A stretch of DNA of 33,239 nucleotides. Source: Lachnospiraceae bacterium. Its GTDB lineage: Bacteria > Bacillota > Clostridia > Lachnospirales > Lachnospiraceae. Within the stretch, counting starts at the first letter, position 1. Each line of letters opens with the position of its first letter. The notes beneath the pieces were generated by a model that worked only from the letters and a program-made list of their open reading frames with translations, was not told where the DNA came from and searched no databases. Below, in pieces: positions 1 to 8,496 of the stretch. The DNA lies in the NCBI GenBank assembly GCA_024699355.1, contig JAILPR010000208.1, positions 1-33,239 on the forward strand, read 5' to 3'. The position numbers and the translations under genes were made by a program.

Positions 1-206
1 TCAATGCCTTTGATATAAGCCTTGCCGTCCGTCGGCTCCGTCAGCCCCTGCAACATCAACGTCGTTGTCGTCTTGCCGGCACCGTTTGGTCCGAGCAATC
101 CGAAAACTTCGCCTCGATGGATTTCCAGATTCAGATGGCTGACGGCGATTTTATCTCCGTACACCTTTGACAGATCGCATGTTTGAATAATGATTTCTTC
201 ATTCAT
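1..206 (-). CDS. ABC transporter ATP-binding protein, N-terminal part (gene continues off the left edge)
   Basis: Minus-strand translation from ATG at 206: [68 protein letters not shown], with Walker [10 protein letters not shown]. Confidence 0.92.
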   Translation of the reverse strand, partial: MNEEIIIQTCDLSKVYGDKIAVSHLNLEIHRGEVFGLLGPNGAGKTTTTLMLQGLTEPTDGKAYIKGI

Positions 207-225
207 ACGCTCACCTCAGATCCGA

Positions 226-1425
226 TCATCTTCTGCCGTATTTTTTAAATACATATCCGATGCCGCCCAAAAGTGCAGCGATCACAATGATTGCAACAAA
301 GCCCCACACGGTACTGGTCTTTACGGATACTCTGAAGTCCGCGCTGCTGCTTGCCTCCGCACAGGTTGCAGTAATCGACGTTATATAATCCCCTGTGATT
401 GCAGAATCACTCGGTGTCACATGTGCAGTCACTTCCACAGACGCACCTGCCTCAAGGCTTTCAATCGTGGACTGTTCAAACGTTACGGTCCAACCGCTCG
501 GTGCGGAACTGGTCAGATTGATATTTTCCAGTGCCACATTACTGTTGTTGGTCAGCTGCAGTGTCACATCACTTGCCGCATTGGCATGTGCATCAAAGCT
601 TAATACGCCGCTCGGTGTGGAGAGGCTTAAGGCATAAGTCCCCGTCACCGTTACCTTCAGTGTCTCGGAAAGATTCTCACTGGCCGAGATCGCACTGATC
701 GGGATCTCATATTCGCCGGCCTCCACTGTTGCGGGCGGGGTAATGGTTACCGTCAGCCCCTGACTGGTCACCGGATCCACATCGATGCTTGCCACCTGTG
801 TGGAGTCCGCAGCAAAGCTTACCTGCCAGCCATCCGGTGCATTCGCGGAGAGCGCATAAGACTGTGCGGAAGCACTGTTGTTGATCAGCGTCGTACTAAA
901 AGAAAAGCTCGTTCCGGAAGCACCTTCCTGCTCCGGGTATTCTGACGTAAAGCTGCCTTTGCCATACTGGATCTCATCGATGTCAAAGGTCAGCGTCGCA
1001 GTATCTTTGAGACCGTTTGACGTCGTTGCGCCAAGGACCACGGTATATGTTCCTTCTGCCGCATTGTCCGGGATCTCCAGGTTAAAGGTCACGCTTGCTT
1101 CTTCTCCGCTCTGTACATGTGCCCTCGTAACAGTCACACCGTTGGCGGAAAAATACCCGTCCCAGCCTTCCGGCATCTCTTCAATGCTTAACGTTGCATC
1201 ATAGTTTGCGGAGGTAGAGTTCTCGATCTTGAGCGAGATCGTCTCCGAAGTTCCGGCCGTCACGGAAATGCCCGGGTAATCCGTATAGAATTCAATCCCG
1301 GCAGAGGAATACGATACTGCGGTATTCTCCGCCTCTTCCTCTGCAAACACCGTCATACAACTCATACTGATGAGCAGTGCAGATAAACATGCAGCGCCCA
1401 CGTTTTTCCATCGTTTCATCATCAT
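226..1425 (-). CDS. NEW3-domain (COG1470-like) secreted/membrane-anchored protein, likely partner of the adjacent ABC transporter
   Basis: ORF 226..1461. The start at 1425 (MMMKRWKNVGAAC...) follows a GGGGAGGAAAGG SD. Signal peptide, repeated Ig-like segments (TLSIEEMPEGWDGYF, ALSANAPDGWQVSF, NLTSSAPSGWTVTF) and a C-terminal TM helix followed by KKYGRR. Confidence 0.8.
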   Translation of the reverse strand: MMMKRWKNVGAACLSALLISMSCMTVFAEEEAENTAVSYSSAGIEFYTDYPGISVTAGTSETISLKIENSTSANYDATLSIEEMPEGWDGYFSANGVTVTRAHVQSGEEASVTFNLEIPDNAAEGTYTVVLGATTSNGLKDTATLTFDIDEIQYGKGSFTSEYPEQEGASGTSFSFSTTLINNSASAQSYALSANAPDGWQVSFAADSTQVASIDVDPVTSQGLTVTITPPATVEAGEYEIPISAISASENLSETLKVTVTGTYALSLSTPSGVLSFDAHANAASDVTLQLTNNSNVALENINLTSSAPSGWTVTFEQSTIESLEAGASVEVTAHVTPSDSAITGDYITSITATCAEASSSADFRVSVKTSTVWGFVAIIVIAALLGGIGYVFKKYGRR

Positions 1426-1466
1426 TTTCCTTTCCTCCCCGGCTCTTTTATATAACACCAAAGGAC

Positions 1467-1490
1467 CTTCTCAGATTATTCTGAGAAGGC
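1467..1490 (-). terminator. Strong hairpin between the EAL gene and the NEW3 gene (terminator or leader structure)
   Basis: CCTTCTCAGA-ttat-TCTGAGAAGG, perfect 10-bp stem. The U-tract on the minus strand is weak (TCCTTTGG). Confidence 0.45.
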
Positions 1491-1562
1491 CCTGTGAAGA
1501 AACCGTGATGCAATTATGTCAAATTTGTGACACAAATCTGATGAATCTGTGATCGATTGAGA

Positions 1563-3503
1563 TCAATCTTTTTCTGCGTTAAACGCCTTGACATACTCCA
1601 GGAATTTATCGCAATCTACCGGCTTGGAGAAGTAATAGCCCTGGCAGAAATCGACGCCGGACATCTTCAGATACTCCCACTGTTTCTTTGTCTCGACACC
1701 CTCCACGACGATCTCCATACCGATCTCCTGGATCATGCGGATGATGTGATCGAGGATGATGTGCGCCGCCGGACTCTTTTCCGAATTCCACAACAGATCC
1801 TTGTCGATCTTGATGATGTGATATTCCGACTCCGCACTTAAATTGGTGACATTCGAATAGCCCTTGCCAAAGTCATCGAGAGAAAAGGTAAAGCCCATGG
1901 CCTGCAGCTGCGTCATCGCCTTGGAGAACATCTCCGGACTGTTGGCCGCTGCCGACTCCGTGATCTCAAGATTGATGGTCTTTGGCAGCACATGATAGTG
2001 CCGCATGATCCCTTCAAAGACGTCCGCCATATCACTCTTCATGCACTGTACCGGGGAGAGATTGACCTCGATATAGTCGATGCCGTAAGTCTGCATATTC
2101 CGTTCGGAATAGTCCCGACAGACAGTTTCAAAGACAAAGGTCCCGATCTCTCCGATCGTGCCGTTTCGCTCGGCGATCGTGATAAATTCCTCCGGAGAGA
2201 TAAATCCGATCTTGTCATCCGTCAGGCGGATCAGCGCCTCTGCCGAATGGATCTTTCCATCCATTCTCGACCAGATCGGCTGATAATATACCCGGAAACT
2301 TCTGGCTTCCAGCGCACGCTCGATCGCCTGTGCGACCTCCACTTCCCGCTGCAGGATCTTCAGCGAAGTGCCGGTATAAACCGAAACTTCATTGTTATCG
2401 GTGACATGATCCATATTCATGATCGCCAGGATCTCATCCACACTCTGCAACTCCTGCGGCACATGGATCGCATAGATCTGTGTATTAAAGGCTACCGTAT
2501 AATCCCCGTATGTCCAGGGTTCACTGAATTTTTCCTGCACCAGGTGCAGTTTTTCCTTATACTGATCAAACTCATTCCGAAACATCATCAGTGCAAAGGT
2601 TCCGTTCCCGCAGAAAAAGACTTTGCCTTTTCCTTTGATCCCCAACAGCCAGTGCGCGATGATCTTAAAGATCTCATTGACATGAAACTCACCGATGGCA
2701 GAAGTAAAATGCCGGAAGTTGACCAGTTTCATGATGATCAGGAAATACTCACTGTCACTGTAGATATTGGTCCGGTTCTCCTGGATGAACGACTGTCTGT
2801 TGTACAGATTTGTCATCGGATCATAGACCTCATCTTTGTTCTCGATCGACAGGATCCCGATCAGCGTACCGAGGGATTCGATGAACAGTTCGATGATGAG
2901 ATTCGGATACAACATCTGCACAATGATACCGCCGATCGCACTGCCAAAGAGCATCAGAAGGGACACCAGATTGCCCCGTGAGATGGCCTTTTGAAAACGC
3001 AGAAGCAGATACGTGATGATGACAAAATAAATGGCCGCAGCCACATACTCAATGAGGATCACCGGTCCTCTGACATAAATGCCCTGCTCATCATAGGTAA
3101 AGGCCCAATGATAGATCGGATTTAAAAACAGGAAAAAATAAAAGATCAGCGTCGGCGAAAGCAACAACAGATTCGTTGTTTTCTTCAGCCGATGATAACG
3201 TCCCGTGATCGTCAACATATACAGACAGACCACGTAGATCGTCATACAATGTGCAAAATGATAGACCAGATTTAAGATATCACGCGTCCACAGCGGCGTC
3301 TGACCGTAAAAATAGGTCAGCACATAGCCGGCCAGATCGGACGCGCATGCAACCATGCTCAGTGCGATGAACAGCACAAAGCTCTTGTTCTGAATGTTAC
3401 GGATTCCCTTTTTCGCAACAAGACAATAAACGCAAATCGCATAAATGAGAAATGCGCTCACCAAAAAGTCGATATTGTGATATAACACGTTCTGTCCCCC
3501 CAA
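1563..3503 (-). CDS. Multi-TM N-terminal sensor + degenerate GGDEF + EAL c-di-GMP phosphodiesterase
   Basis: Hydrophobic N-terminal half; YDPMTNLYNRQSF GGDEF-like start with CGNGTF at the signature site; EAL motifs EALIRL, VNLSP, EITES, DDFGKGYSN, IKID, EGVE, CQGYYFSKP. Start is TTG at 3503 or GTG at 3488 after a GGGGGG stretch. Confidence 0.9.
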   Translation of the reverse strand: MGGQNVLYHNIDFLVSAFLIYAICVYCLVAKKGIRNIQNKSFVLFIALSMVACASDLAGYVLTYFYGQTPLWTRDILNLVYHFAHCMTIYVVCLYMLTITGRYHRLKKTTNLLLLSPTLIFYFFLFLNPIYHWAFTYDEQGIYVRGPVILIEYVAAAIYFVIITYLLLRFQKAISRGNLVSLLMLFGSAIGGIIVQMLYPNLIIELFIESLGTLIGILSIENKDEVYDPMTNLYNRQSFIQENRTNIYSDSEYFLIIMKLVNFRHFTSAIGEFHVNEIFKIIAHWLLGIKGKGKVFFCGNGTFALMMFRNEFDQYKEKLHLVQEKFSEPWTYGDYTVAFNTQIYAIHVPQELQSVDEILAIMNMDHVTDNNEVSVYTGTSLKILQREVEVAQAIERALEARSFRVYYQPIWSRMDGKIHSAEALIRLTDDKIGFISPEEFITIAERNGTIGEIGTFVFETVCRDYSERNMQTYGIDYIEVNLSPVQCMKSDMADVFEGIMRHYHVLPKTINLEITESAAANSPEMFSKAMTQLQAMGFTFSLDDFGKGYSNVTNLSAESEYHIIKIDKDLLWNSEKSPAAHIILDHIIRMIQEIGMEIVVEGVETKKQWEYLKMSGVDFCQGYYFSKPVDCDKFLEYVKAFNAEKD

Positions 3504-3524
3504 GTATGAAATCGCTTTTTGTAC

Positions 3525-3824
3525 TTACTTCTCGCCCTGATTGCCGCTGCGCATGAAGTGAATTGCCTCAACCGCAACCTGGAAATAGGTCGCCAGTTTC
3601 TTTGCCCCTTCATCGTTCAAGCCCATGTACTGAAGCTTCTGCTGATTGAAATATGCTTCCGCCTGATCGATCATCAGTTTCGAAACCGCTCTGCCGTCAC
3701 AATATAAGGTACCGGTGGACAGATCGAATCTGCTTGCCGCTGTTCTGGAGGTCGGAAGATCCGTCATTCCTACGGAACGTGCCAACTCGCCGATCAATGC
3801 TTTCTTATCAGTATAAGATGCCAT
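3525..3824 (-). CDS. Small protein of unknown function (about 99 aa)
   Basis: ATG at 3824 (MASYTDKKALIGELARSVGMTDLPTSRTAASRFDLS...) preceded by an AAGAGAGGAAA SD. Ends 22 nt upstream of the EAL gene, same strand. Confidence 0.75.
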   Translation of the reverse strand: MASYTDKKALIGELARSVGMTDLPTSRTAASRFDLSTGTLYCDGRAVSKLMIDQAEAYFNQQKLQYMGLNDEGAKKLATYFQVAVEAIHFMRSGNQGEK

Positions 3825-3929
3825 AAAAATTTCCTCTCTTTTCCTTTTACAACGAATCTGAATCATTGCTGACAACAAAAGTTATCATACGTTTGTGATC
3901 TTTTTGTGAAGCTCCTTATTTTTATGAGT

Positions 3930-4532
3930 TTATAAGGTTAATTCATCCAGCGTATTACCATACGGCGGAAGAAATTCTTCCATAAAATCCCGGATCTCCG
4001 GCAGTTCGCGGCTCATCTGCAACAGTGCCTTTTGCGTCGATGCCTTGGCTGTCGAAAATTCCGAATTGCCTGCACGCTCTTCTTCGATACACTTGATCAG
4101 TGCCGAGAGCTTATCCGCAGCTTTCACGAGACGTCGCATATACTGCTCCTTCTCATCCTCTCCCTTGAAAAAGATCTCGGTATAGACCGGCACCAGATCC
4201 TCCGGAAGCTTGGATAAGAGCCGCTTTGCCGCGACACTCTCCACTTCTTTATATGCTGATTTGATCTCCGCATTGTAGTATTTGACAGGCGTCGGCATAT
4301 CTCCGGTGATGATCTCCGTCGCATCATGATAGATCCCGATCAGGGCAGCCTTGTCCGCATCCAGGGTTCTGCCGTAGCGGACATTGCCGATCGTGCATAA
4401 GAGATGCGCGATCATCGCGACCTCCAACGAATGCTCACTTAAATTCTCCGGTCTGGAATTCCGCATCAGCGCCCAGCGCTCGATGTATTTCATTCTGGAG
4501 ATGGTTGCAAAGAAATTATAGGTCTGGCTCAC
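3930..4532 (-). CDS. yfbR: YfbR-like HD-domain 5'-deoxynucleotidase
   Basis: MSQTYNFFATISRMKYIERWALMRNSRPENLSEHSLEVAMIAHLL...GIYHDATEIITGDMPTPVKYYN is the typical YfbR pattern. GTG start overlaps the upstream TGA (GTGA). Confidence 0.88.
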   Translation of the reverse strand: MSQTYNFFATISRMKYIERWALMRNSRPENLSEHSLEVAMIAHLLCTIGNVRYGRTLDADKAALIGIYHDATEIITGDMPTPVKYYNAEIKSAYKEVESVAAKRLLSKLPEDLVPVYTEIFFKGEDEKEQYMRRLVKAADKLSALIKCIEEERAGNSEFSTAKASTQKALLQMSRELPEIRDFMEEFLPPYGNTLDELTL

Positions 4533-7021
4533 TTTACCTGCCTGCCTTCCATAAATTGTTCAAATTCCGCTCTCGGCAGCGGTTTGGAATAGTAAAAGCC
4601 CTGGATCGAAGAGACATTCAGGTCTCTGAGAACTTCCACCTGTGCTTTGGACTCGATGCCCTCTGCGACAACTTCGGTCTGCAGATCCTGCAGGAGCTTT
4701 ACCGTATCTCTGACCATGCGCATCTGCCGCTCATTTCCCGGGAATCCGTAGGAGAAGAAACTCATATCCATCTTCACCACATCAAACGGGAGATCGCCGA
4801 GCGCATTCAGGTTCGAGTAGGACTTGCCGAAATCATCCATTGCGCAGCGTGCACCGATGGCGTGGATCGCATCCATCAGCTCGTGGATCTGCTCCATATC
4901 ATCATAGGCAAGAGACTCGGTAAACTCAAATTCCAGATACTTTGCCGGTACGCCGACCTTATCGATGATCCGCTGATACCGGTAAAACTGATTCTTCATC
5001 AGAATATAGGCTTTCGAATAATTGACCGAAACCACCGGCGGTTTCTTGCCGTTGTGGATCCAGGTCATGATCTGCTCGCAGACCTGTTCGAAAATGGACA
5101 AGTCGATCTCCGCGATCGAGCCGTTCTGCTCAAAGATCGGGATAAACTCATTCGGACTGATCAATCCATAACGTTCGTTATCCCACCTTGCCAGCGCTTC
5201 CGCGCCGACGATCGCACCCGTTCTGGGATCGATCTTTGGCTGATAGTACGGTTTGATCTCTTTGCGCAGGATCGCTCCGGCCAGCATGTTTTGCAACTCT
5301 TCTTCGCGAAGGAGCTTCTGCCTGCACTGCTCGTTATATAAATAGCCGTTGAGGATCGCGATATACTCGGCATTGGGATTCTCCGATGCCATCAGACAAT
5401 AATCCGTTGCCGTCCTAAGATCGATGCGCTCGCCCACCCGGATGTGATAAATACAGGTCTCCGCCTGAATGTGCAGACTGCTTAAAAATTCATCCAGTAT
5501 ACGCAGCATCTGATACCGTGTTCCCATCAGACGCCCTTTGAGTGCCACTTCATCATCCGCCAGTGCGATGATGCCGAAATTAGCGTTGCCAAGGTAAGCG
5601 ATCCGCTCGCCGATATCCTTGTTCAGTTTGGACTCCAGCCCGTGATAGAGTGTGCGTAAAAAACTGTCGGCCCGGTCCTTACCGATGGTGCCGTTAATGA
5701 TCTTAAACCGCTTGATGTTCAGATAAATGAACCAATGCTCTTTTTGCAGATCGAGTTTGGAGAACTCTTCTTCCATATAAGCCGCAGAATTTCCGCCGGT
5801 CACAGGATCCCGGTAGGCCAGCGTGCGGAAATGCCGCTCTGCCCGAAGGTCATCGAACTGCTTCCATGCCGTCTCCACCAGAACAAAGAGCATGTTGGTC
5901 ATACCAACCAGGAAGAAGATCCGATAGATCCGGATCGTATCGCTCTGCGGCCACCAGAACATCTGCGTGATCGTCAATGCTCCGCCGATCAGGAAGATCA
6001 CATTGGAAATAATGGTATCCTGCACGATCTCCTGACGCTCTTTACGATAATCGATCAGCCCCATGATGAGGGCCACAATACAGCACCCTCCGAGCATCAC
6101 ATGCGAAATGGTCAGCATCGTCCACGTGGAAATGTTGGAATCCAGCGTCAGTGCGATCAGAACGATCGTCGTAATGCTCGTGACCAGTATCAGCAGATGC
6201 GTCAACGCTTTTCGCCAGTTTGGCAACAGTTCCCGATACACCAGCAGTGCCAGGGGACTGATGAAATAATACGAACCAAACAGGATGACAATGTTTGCCC
6301 GCGGATGCTCACTCATCATGCCGGCGATCGGTGTCATCATAAAAAACCAGACTGCCGCCGAAACCAGTACCAGCGCGGTATACGTGATCGCACTGCGGAA
6401 TTTGTCATACTCTTCTGCCAGCAGGATCGAAGTAAAGATCAGCATGCCCGCTGCCACGCAGACCATCAGTACCGAGAGGACCATCACCAGTGCGCTGTCT
6501 TTCCATGCTTTGGAGATCAGCTGACCTTCGGTTCCAAAGTAGAATTCCTTCATATTGACCCGTACCGGGGCAATCGAATAGTTACTGAAGGTGATCAGGA
6601 TCTGTGCGCCTTCAAATGCAGTGCCGATGGGGAAGAAAATATTGAGCACCCGGTCTCCGCCACGGTGTACTTCACACGTCTCTCCAACCGCATCATTGCT
6701 TGGGATCAGGCGGATATTGGTCATCAGATTGCTTCCGTAGAAGCTCAGCATACTCTGTGCGTCTATCTGATCCGGTAACGTCTTCAGGATCGTCTTGCTC
6801 TCTTTGGGCGGTATCGTAATATACTGCCCGGTAATCTCATACCCGTTCGAAAGATCAGTCCAGCCTTCCTGATATCTTTGCGGATAACTGCCGCTGATCA
6901 TCGAATACTCATTGGACGTCACGATCGAAAAGATCACGGAGATCAGGCAGGCCGCGATCAGGATCCCGAATAAGACCCGTAATATTCTTTTTTCGGTGTG
7001 AAACTCCATACGTTTGGTCAT
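4529..7021 (-). CDS. 7TM-DISM-like sensor + degenerate GGDEF + EAL c-di-GMP phosphodiesterase
   Basis: N-terminal extracytoplasmic domain and several TM segments; YRDPVTGGNSA GGDEF-like start with GNANF at the signature site; EAL motifs EALARW, EFTES, DDFGKSYSN, VKMD, AEGIES, QGFYYSKP. Confidence 0.9.
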   Translation of the reverse strand: MTKRMEFHTEKRILRVLFGILIAACLISVIFSIVTSNEYSMISGSYPQRYQEGWTDLSNGYEITGQYITIPPKESKTILKTLPDQIDAQSMLSFYGSNLMTNIRLIPSNDAVGETCEVHRGGDRVLNIFFPIGTAFEGAQILITFSNYSIAPVRVNMKEFYFGTEGQLISKAWKDSALVMVLSVLMVCVAAGMLIFTSILLAEEYDKFRSAITYTALVLVSAAVWFFMMTPIAGMMSEHPRANIVILFGSYYFISPLALLVYRELLPNWRKALTHLLILVTSITTIVLIALTLDSNISTWTMLTISHVMLGGCCIVALIMGLIDYRKERQEIVQDTIISNVIFLIGGALTITQMFWWPQSDTIRIYRIFFLVGMTNMLFVLVETAWKQFDDLRAERHFRTLAYRDPVTGGNSAAYMEEEFSKLDLQKEHWFIYLNIKRFKIINGTIGKDRADSFLRTLYHGLESKLNKDIGERIAYLGNANFGIIALADDEVALKGRLMGTRYQMLRILDEFLSSLHIQAETCIYHIRVGERIDLRTATDYCLMASENPNAEYIAILNGYLYNEQCRQKLLREEELQNMLAGAILRKEIKPYYQPKIDPRTGAIVGAEALARWDNERYGLISPNEFIPIFEQNGSIAEIDLSIFEQVCEQIMTWIHNGKKPPVVSVNYSKAYILMKNQFYRYQRIIDKVGVPAKYLEFEFTESLAYDDMEQIHELMDAIHAIGARCAMDDFGKSYSNLNALGDLPFDVVKMDMSFFSYGFPGNERQMRMVRDTVKLLQDLQTEVVAEGIESKAQVEVLRDLNVSSIQGFYYSKPLPRAEFEQFMEGRQVK

Positions 7022-7256
7022 CGAAAAAATCCTTTGCTACAGAAGTCGTCAGTATTTATTTTACTACCAAAAAATCACGAAAAGAGCGAAATTTTGCGTT
7101 TTTTATCATTTTTTTATAATCATCACCAATAATCTATAGAAATCGTCAGAATTTTACTCCATATTGCACGATAACCGGTGCGGCGGATGCCTGCGGCCGC
7201 CCCGGGAGGCCGCGCCGGGCGCGGGTGCCTCAGATGCGGCGCACCTGCGCGCAAAA

Positions 7257-7283
7257 AAGAGGCTGTGCACAGCACAGCCTCTT
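7257..7283 (-). terminator. Intrinsic terminator of the aldo/keto reductase gene
   Basis: Minus strand AAGAGGCTGTG-ctgtg-CACAGCCTCTT followed by TTTT. Confidence 0.85.
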
Positions 7284-7297
7284 GATGTATTACGATC

Positions 7298-8305
7298 TTA
7301 TTTGACGATCACGCCGTCTTCATCCCAAAGATCATGCCAGTCATTGGCACCCGGCCATAGGAATACCTGGCCTTTTACCAGACGGTTGCCGCACTCTAAG
7401 GTCTTGATCTTCTCAAGTTCTTCTGCGGTCAACGGGTCTTCGGTCATTGCCTTTAAGTTGGAGGTATATTCCATCTCGTGTACAGAGAACGGGATCGGGA
7501 TCTGACCTCTCTGCTGCGCCCACTTCAGGGCGATCAGTGCAGGATGGCAATTGTGTGCGGCAGCGATCTCTTTCATGATCGGTGTCTGCAGATCCGCAAC
7601 ATCCTCCGGCATCATATCACGCTCCGGTCTCTGCGGAGAGCCAAGCGGCATAAAGCCGACCGGCTGGATATCGTGCGCTACCAGATAATCAAACAGTTCC
7701 TGCTGCTGGAAGCATACATGGAACTCTGATTCACAGGCAACCGGTTTGATCTTCATCAGCGGAAGGCAAGCCTCCAGCTTCGGGATCGTCATATTGGAAA
7801 TACCGATATAACGGATCAGCCCCTTCTCAACCAGTGCTTCGCACTGACGATAGGTATCCATAAATTCATCGACACTAAACGGCTTGGAATCCGGATTACG
7901 GGAATCCACATCGCACCCGGGTGCATGATAGTTCGGGAACGGCCAGTGGATGAAATACAGATCCACATAATCACACTGCAGATCGGCAATGCTCTTCCTG
8001 CAAGCCTCCTCCACACGTCTGTGCATGTCGTTCCATACCTTGGTCATGATAAAGAGATCTTTTCTCTCTACCACGCCTTCTTTAAACGCAGCCTGAAACA
8101 CTTCACCGATCTGGTCTTCGTTTCCGTAGCATGCCGCACAGTCAAACATCCGATAGCCGGCACGGATAGCACCCGCAACCGCATTCGATACCTGATCTGG
8201 GGTAAAACGATCGGATCCGAAGGTACCCATACCAACGCAAGGGATCTCCTCGCCGGTGTAGAGTTTCTTCTTCGGCACAATTGCCGGATCAATAACTATA
8301 CCCAT
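7298..8305 (-). CDS. Aldo/keto reductase
   Basis: MGIVIDPAIVPKKKLYTGEEIPCVGMGTFGSDRFTPDQVSNAVAGAIRAGYRMFDCAACYGNEDQIGEVF... with AKR motifs GYRMFDCAACYGNE, DYVDLYFIHWP, IRYIGISN. Start 8305 follows an AAGGAGAGAAG SD. Confidence 0.92.
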   Translation of the reverse strand: MGIVIDPAIVPKKKLYTGEEIPCVGMGTFGSDRFTPDQVSNAVAGAIRAGYRMFDCAACYGNEDQIGEVFQAAFKEGVVERKDLFIMTKVWNDMHRRVEEACRKSIADLQCDYVDLYFIHWPFPNYHAPGCDVDSRNPDSKPFSVDEFMDTYRQCEALVEKGLIRYIGISNMTIPKLEACLPLMKIKPVACESEFHVCFQQQELFDYLVAHDIQPVGFMPLGSPQRPERDMMPEDVADLQTPIMKEIAAAHNCHPALIALKWAQQRGQIPIPFSVHEMEYTSNLKAMTEDPLTAEELEKIKTLECGNRLVKGQVFLWPGANDWHDLWDEDGVIVK

Positions 8306-8396
8306 CTTCTCTCCTTTCAACCTTCTCTGCGAATGTACTGCCCCGGTTTCGCCGAGTAACCCTTATAGAGCGTACCGGTTCGCTCTCATTGAATTC

Positions 8397-8425
8397 ATTA
8401 TAGCAAAGGATCGTTTTTTTCGCAA
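8397..8425 (-). promoter_or_regulatory. SigA-type promoter for the aldo/keto reductase gene
   Basis: Minus strand TTGCGA-N17-TATAAT. A 6-bp hairpin (8367-8386, AGAGCG/CGCTCT) lies at the predicted 5' end of the transcript. Confidence 0.65.
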
Positions 8426-8437
8426 GACGGAAACAAA

Positions 8438-8481
8438 AAATAGCCAAAAAAGAGAACTTAGTCTCATTTTTTGGCTATTTG
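8438..8481 (-). terminator. Intrinsic terminator of the CDF transporter gene (near-palindromic)
   Basis: AAATAGCCAAAAAATGAGACTAAGTTCTCTTTTTTGGCTATTTTTTG on the minus strand. Confidence 0.8.
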
Positions 8482-8496
8482 CATCCCTTGTTTCCC

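Noticed and set aside
1992-2981. Plus-strand 329-aa ORF
   Set aside because: Fully antisense to the EAL gene; composition (DRxDLDI, HIHDRQD repeats) is that of a shadow reading frame, with no SD or known domain.
4505-6778. Plus-strand ORFs of 278 and 347 aa
   Set aside because: Antisense to the second EAL gene; His/Arg/Asp/Gln-rich shadow translations without domain similarity.
7022-7160. Possible c-di-GMP riboswitch upstream of the EAL gene
   Set aside because: No GEMM-like conserved core was seen; the region is AT-rich with only a direct repeat.
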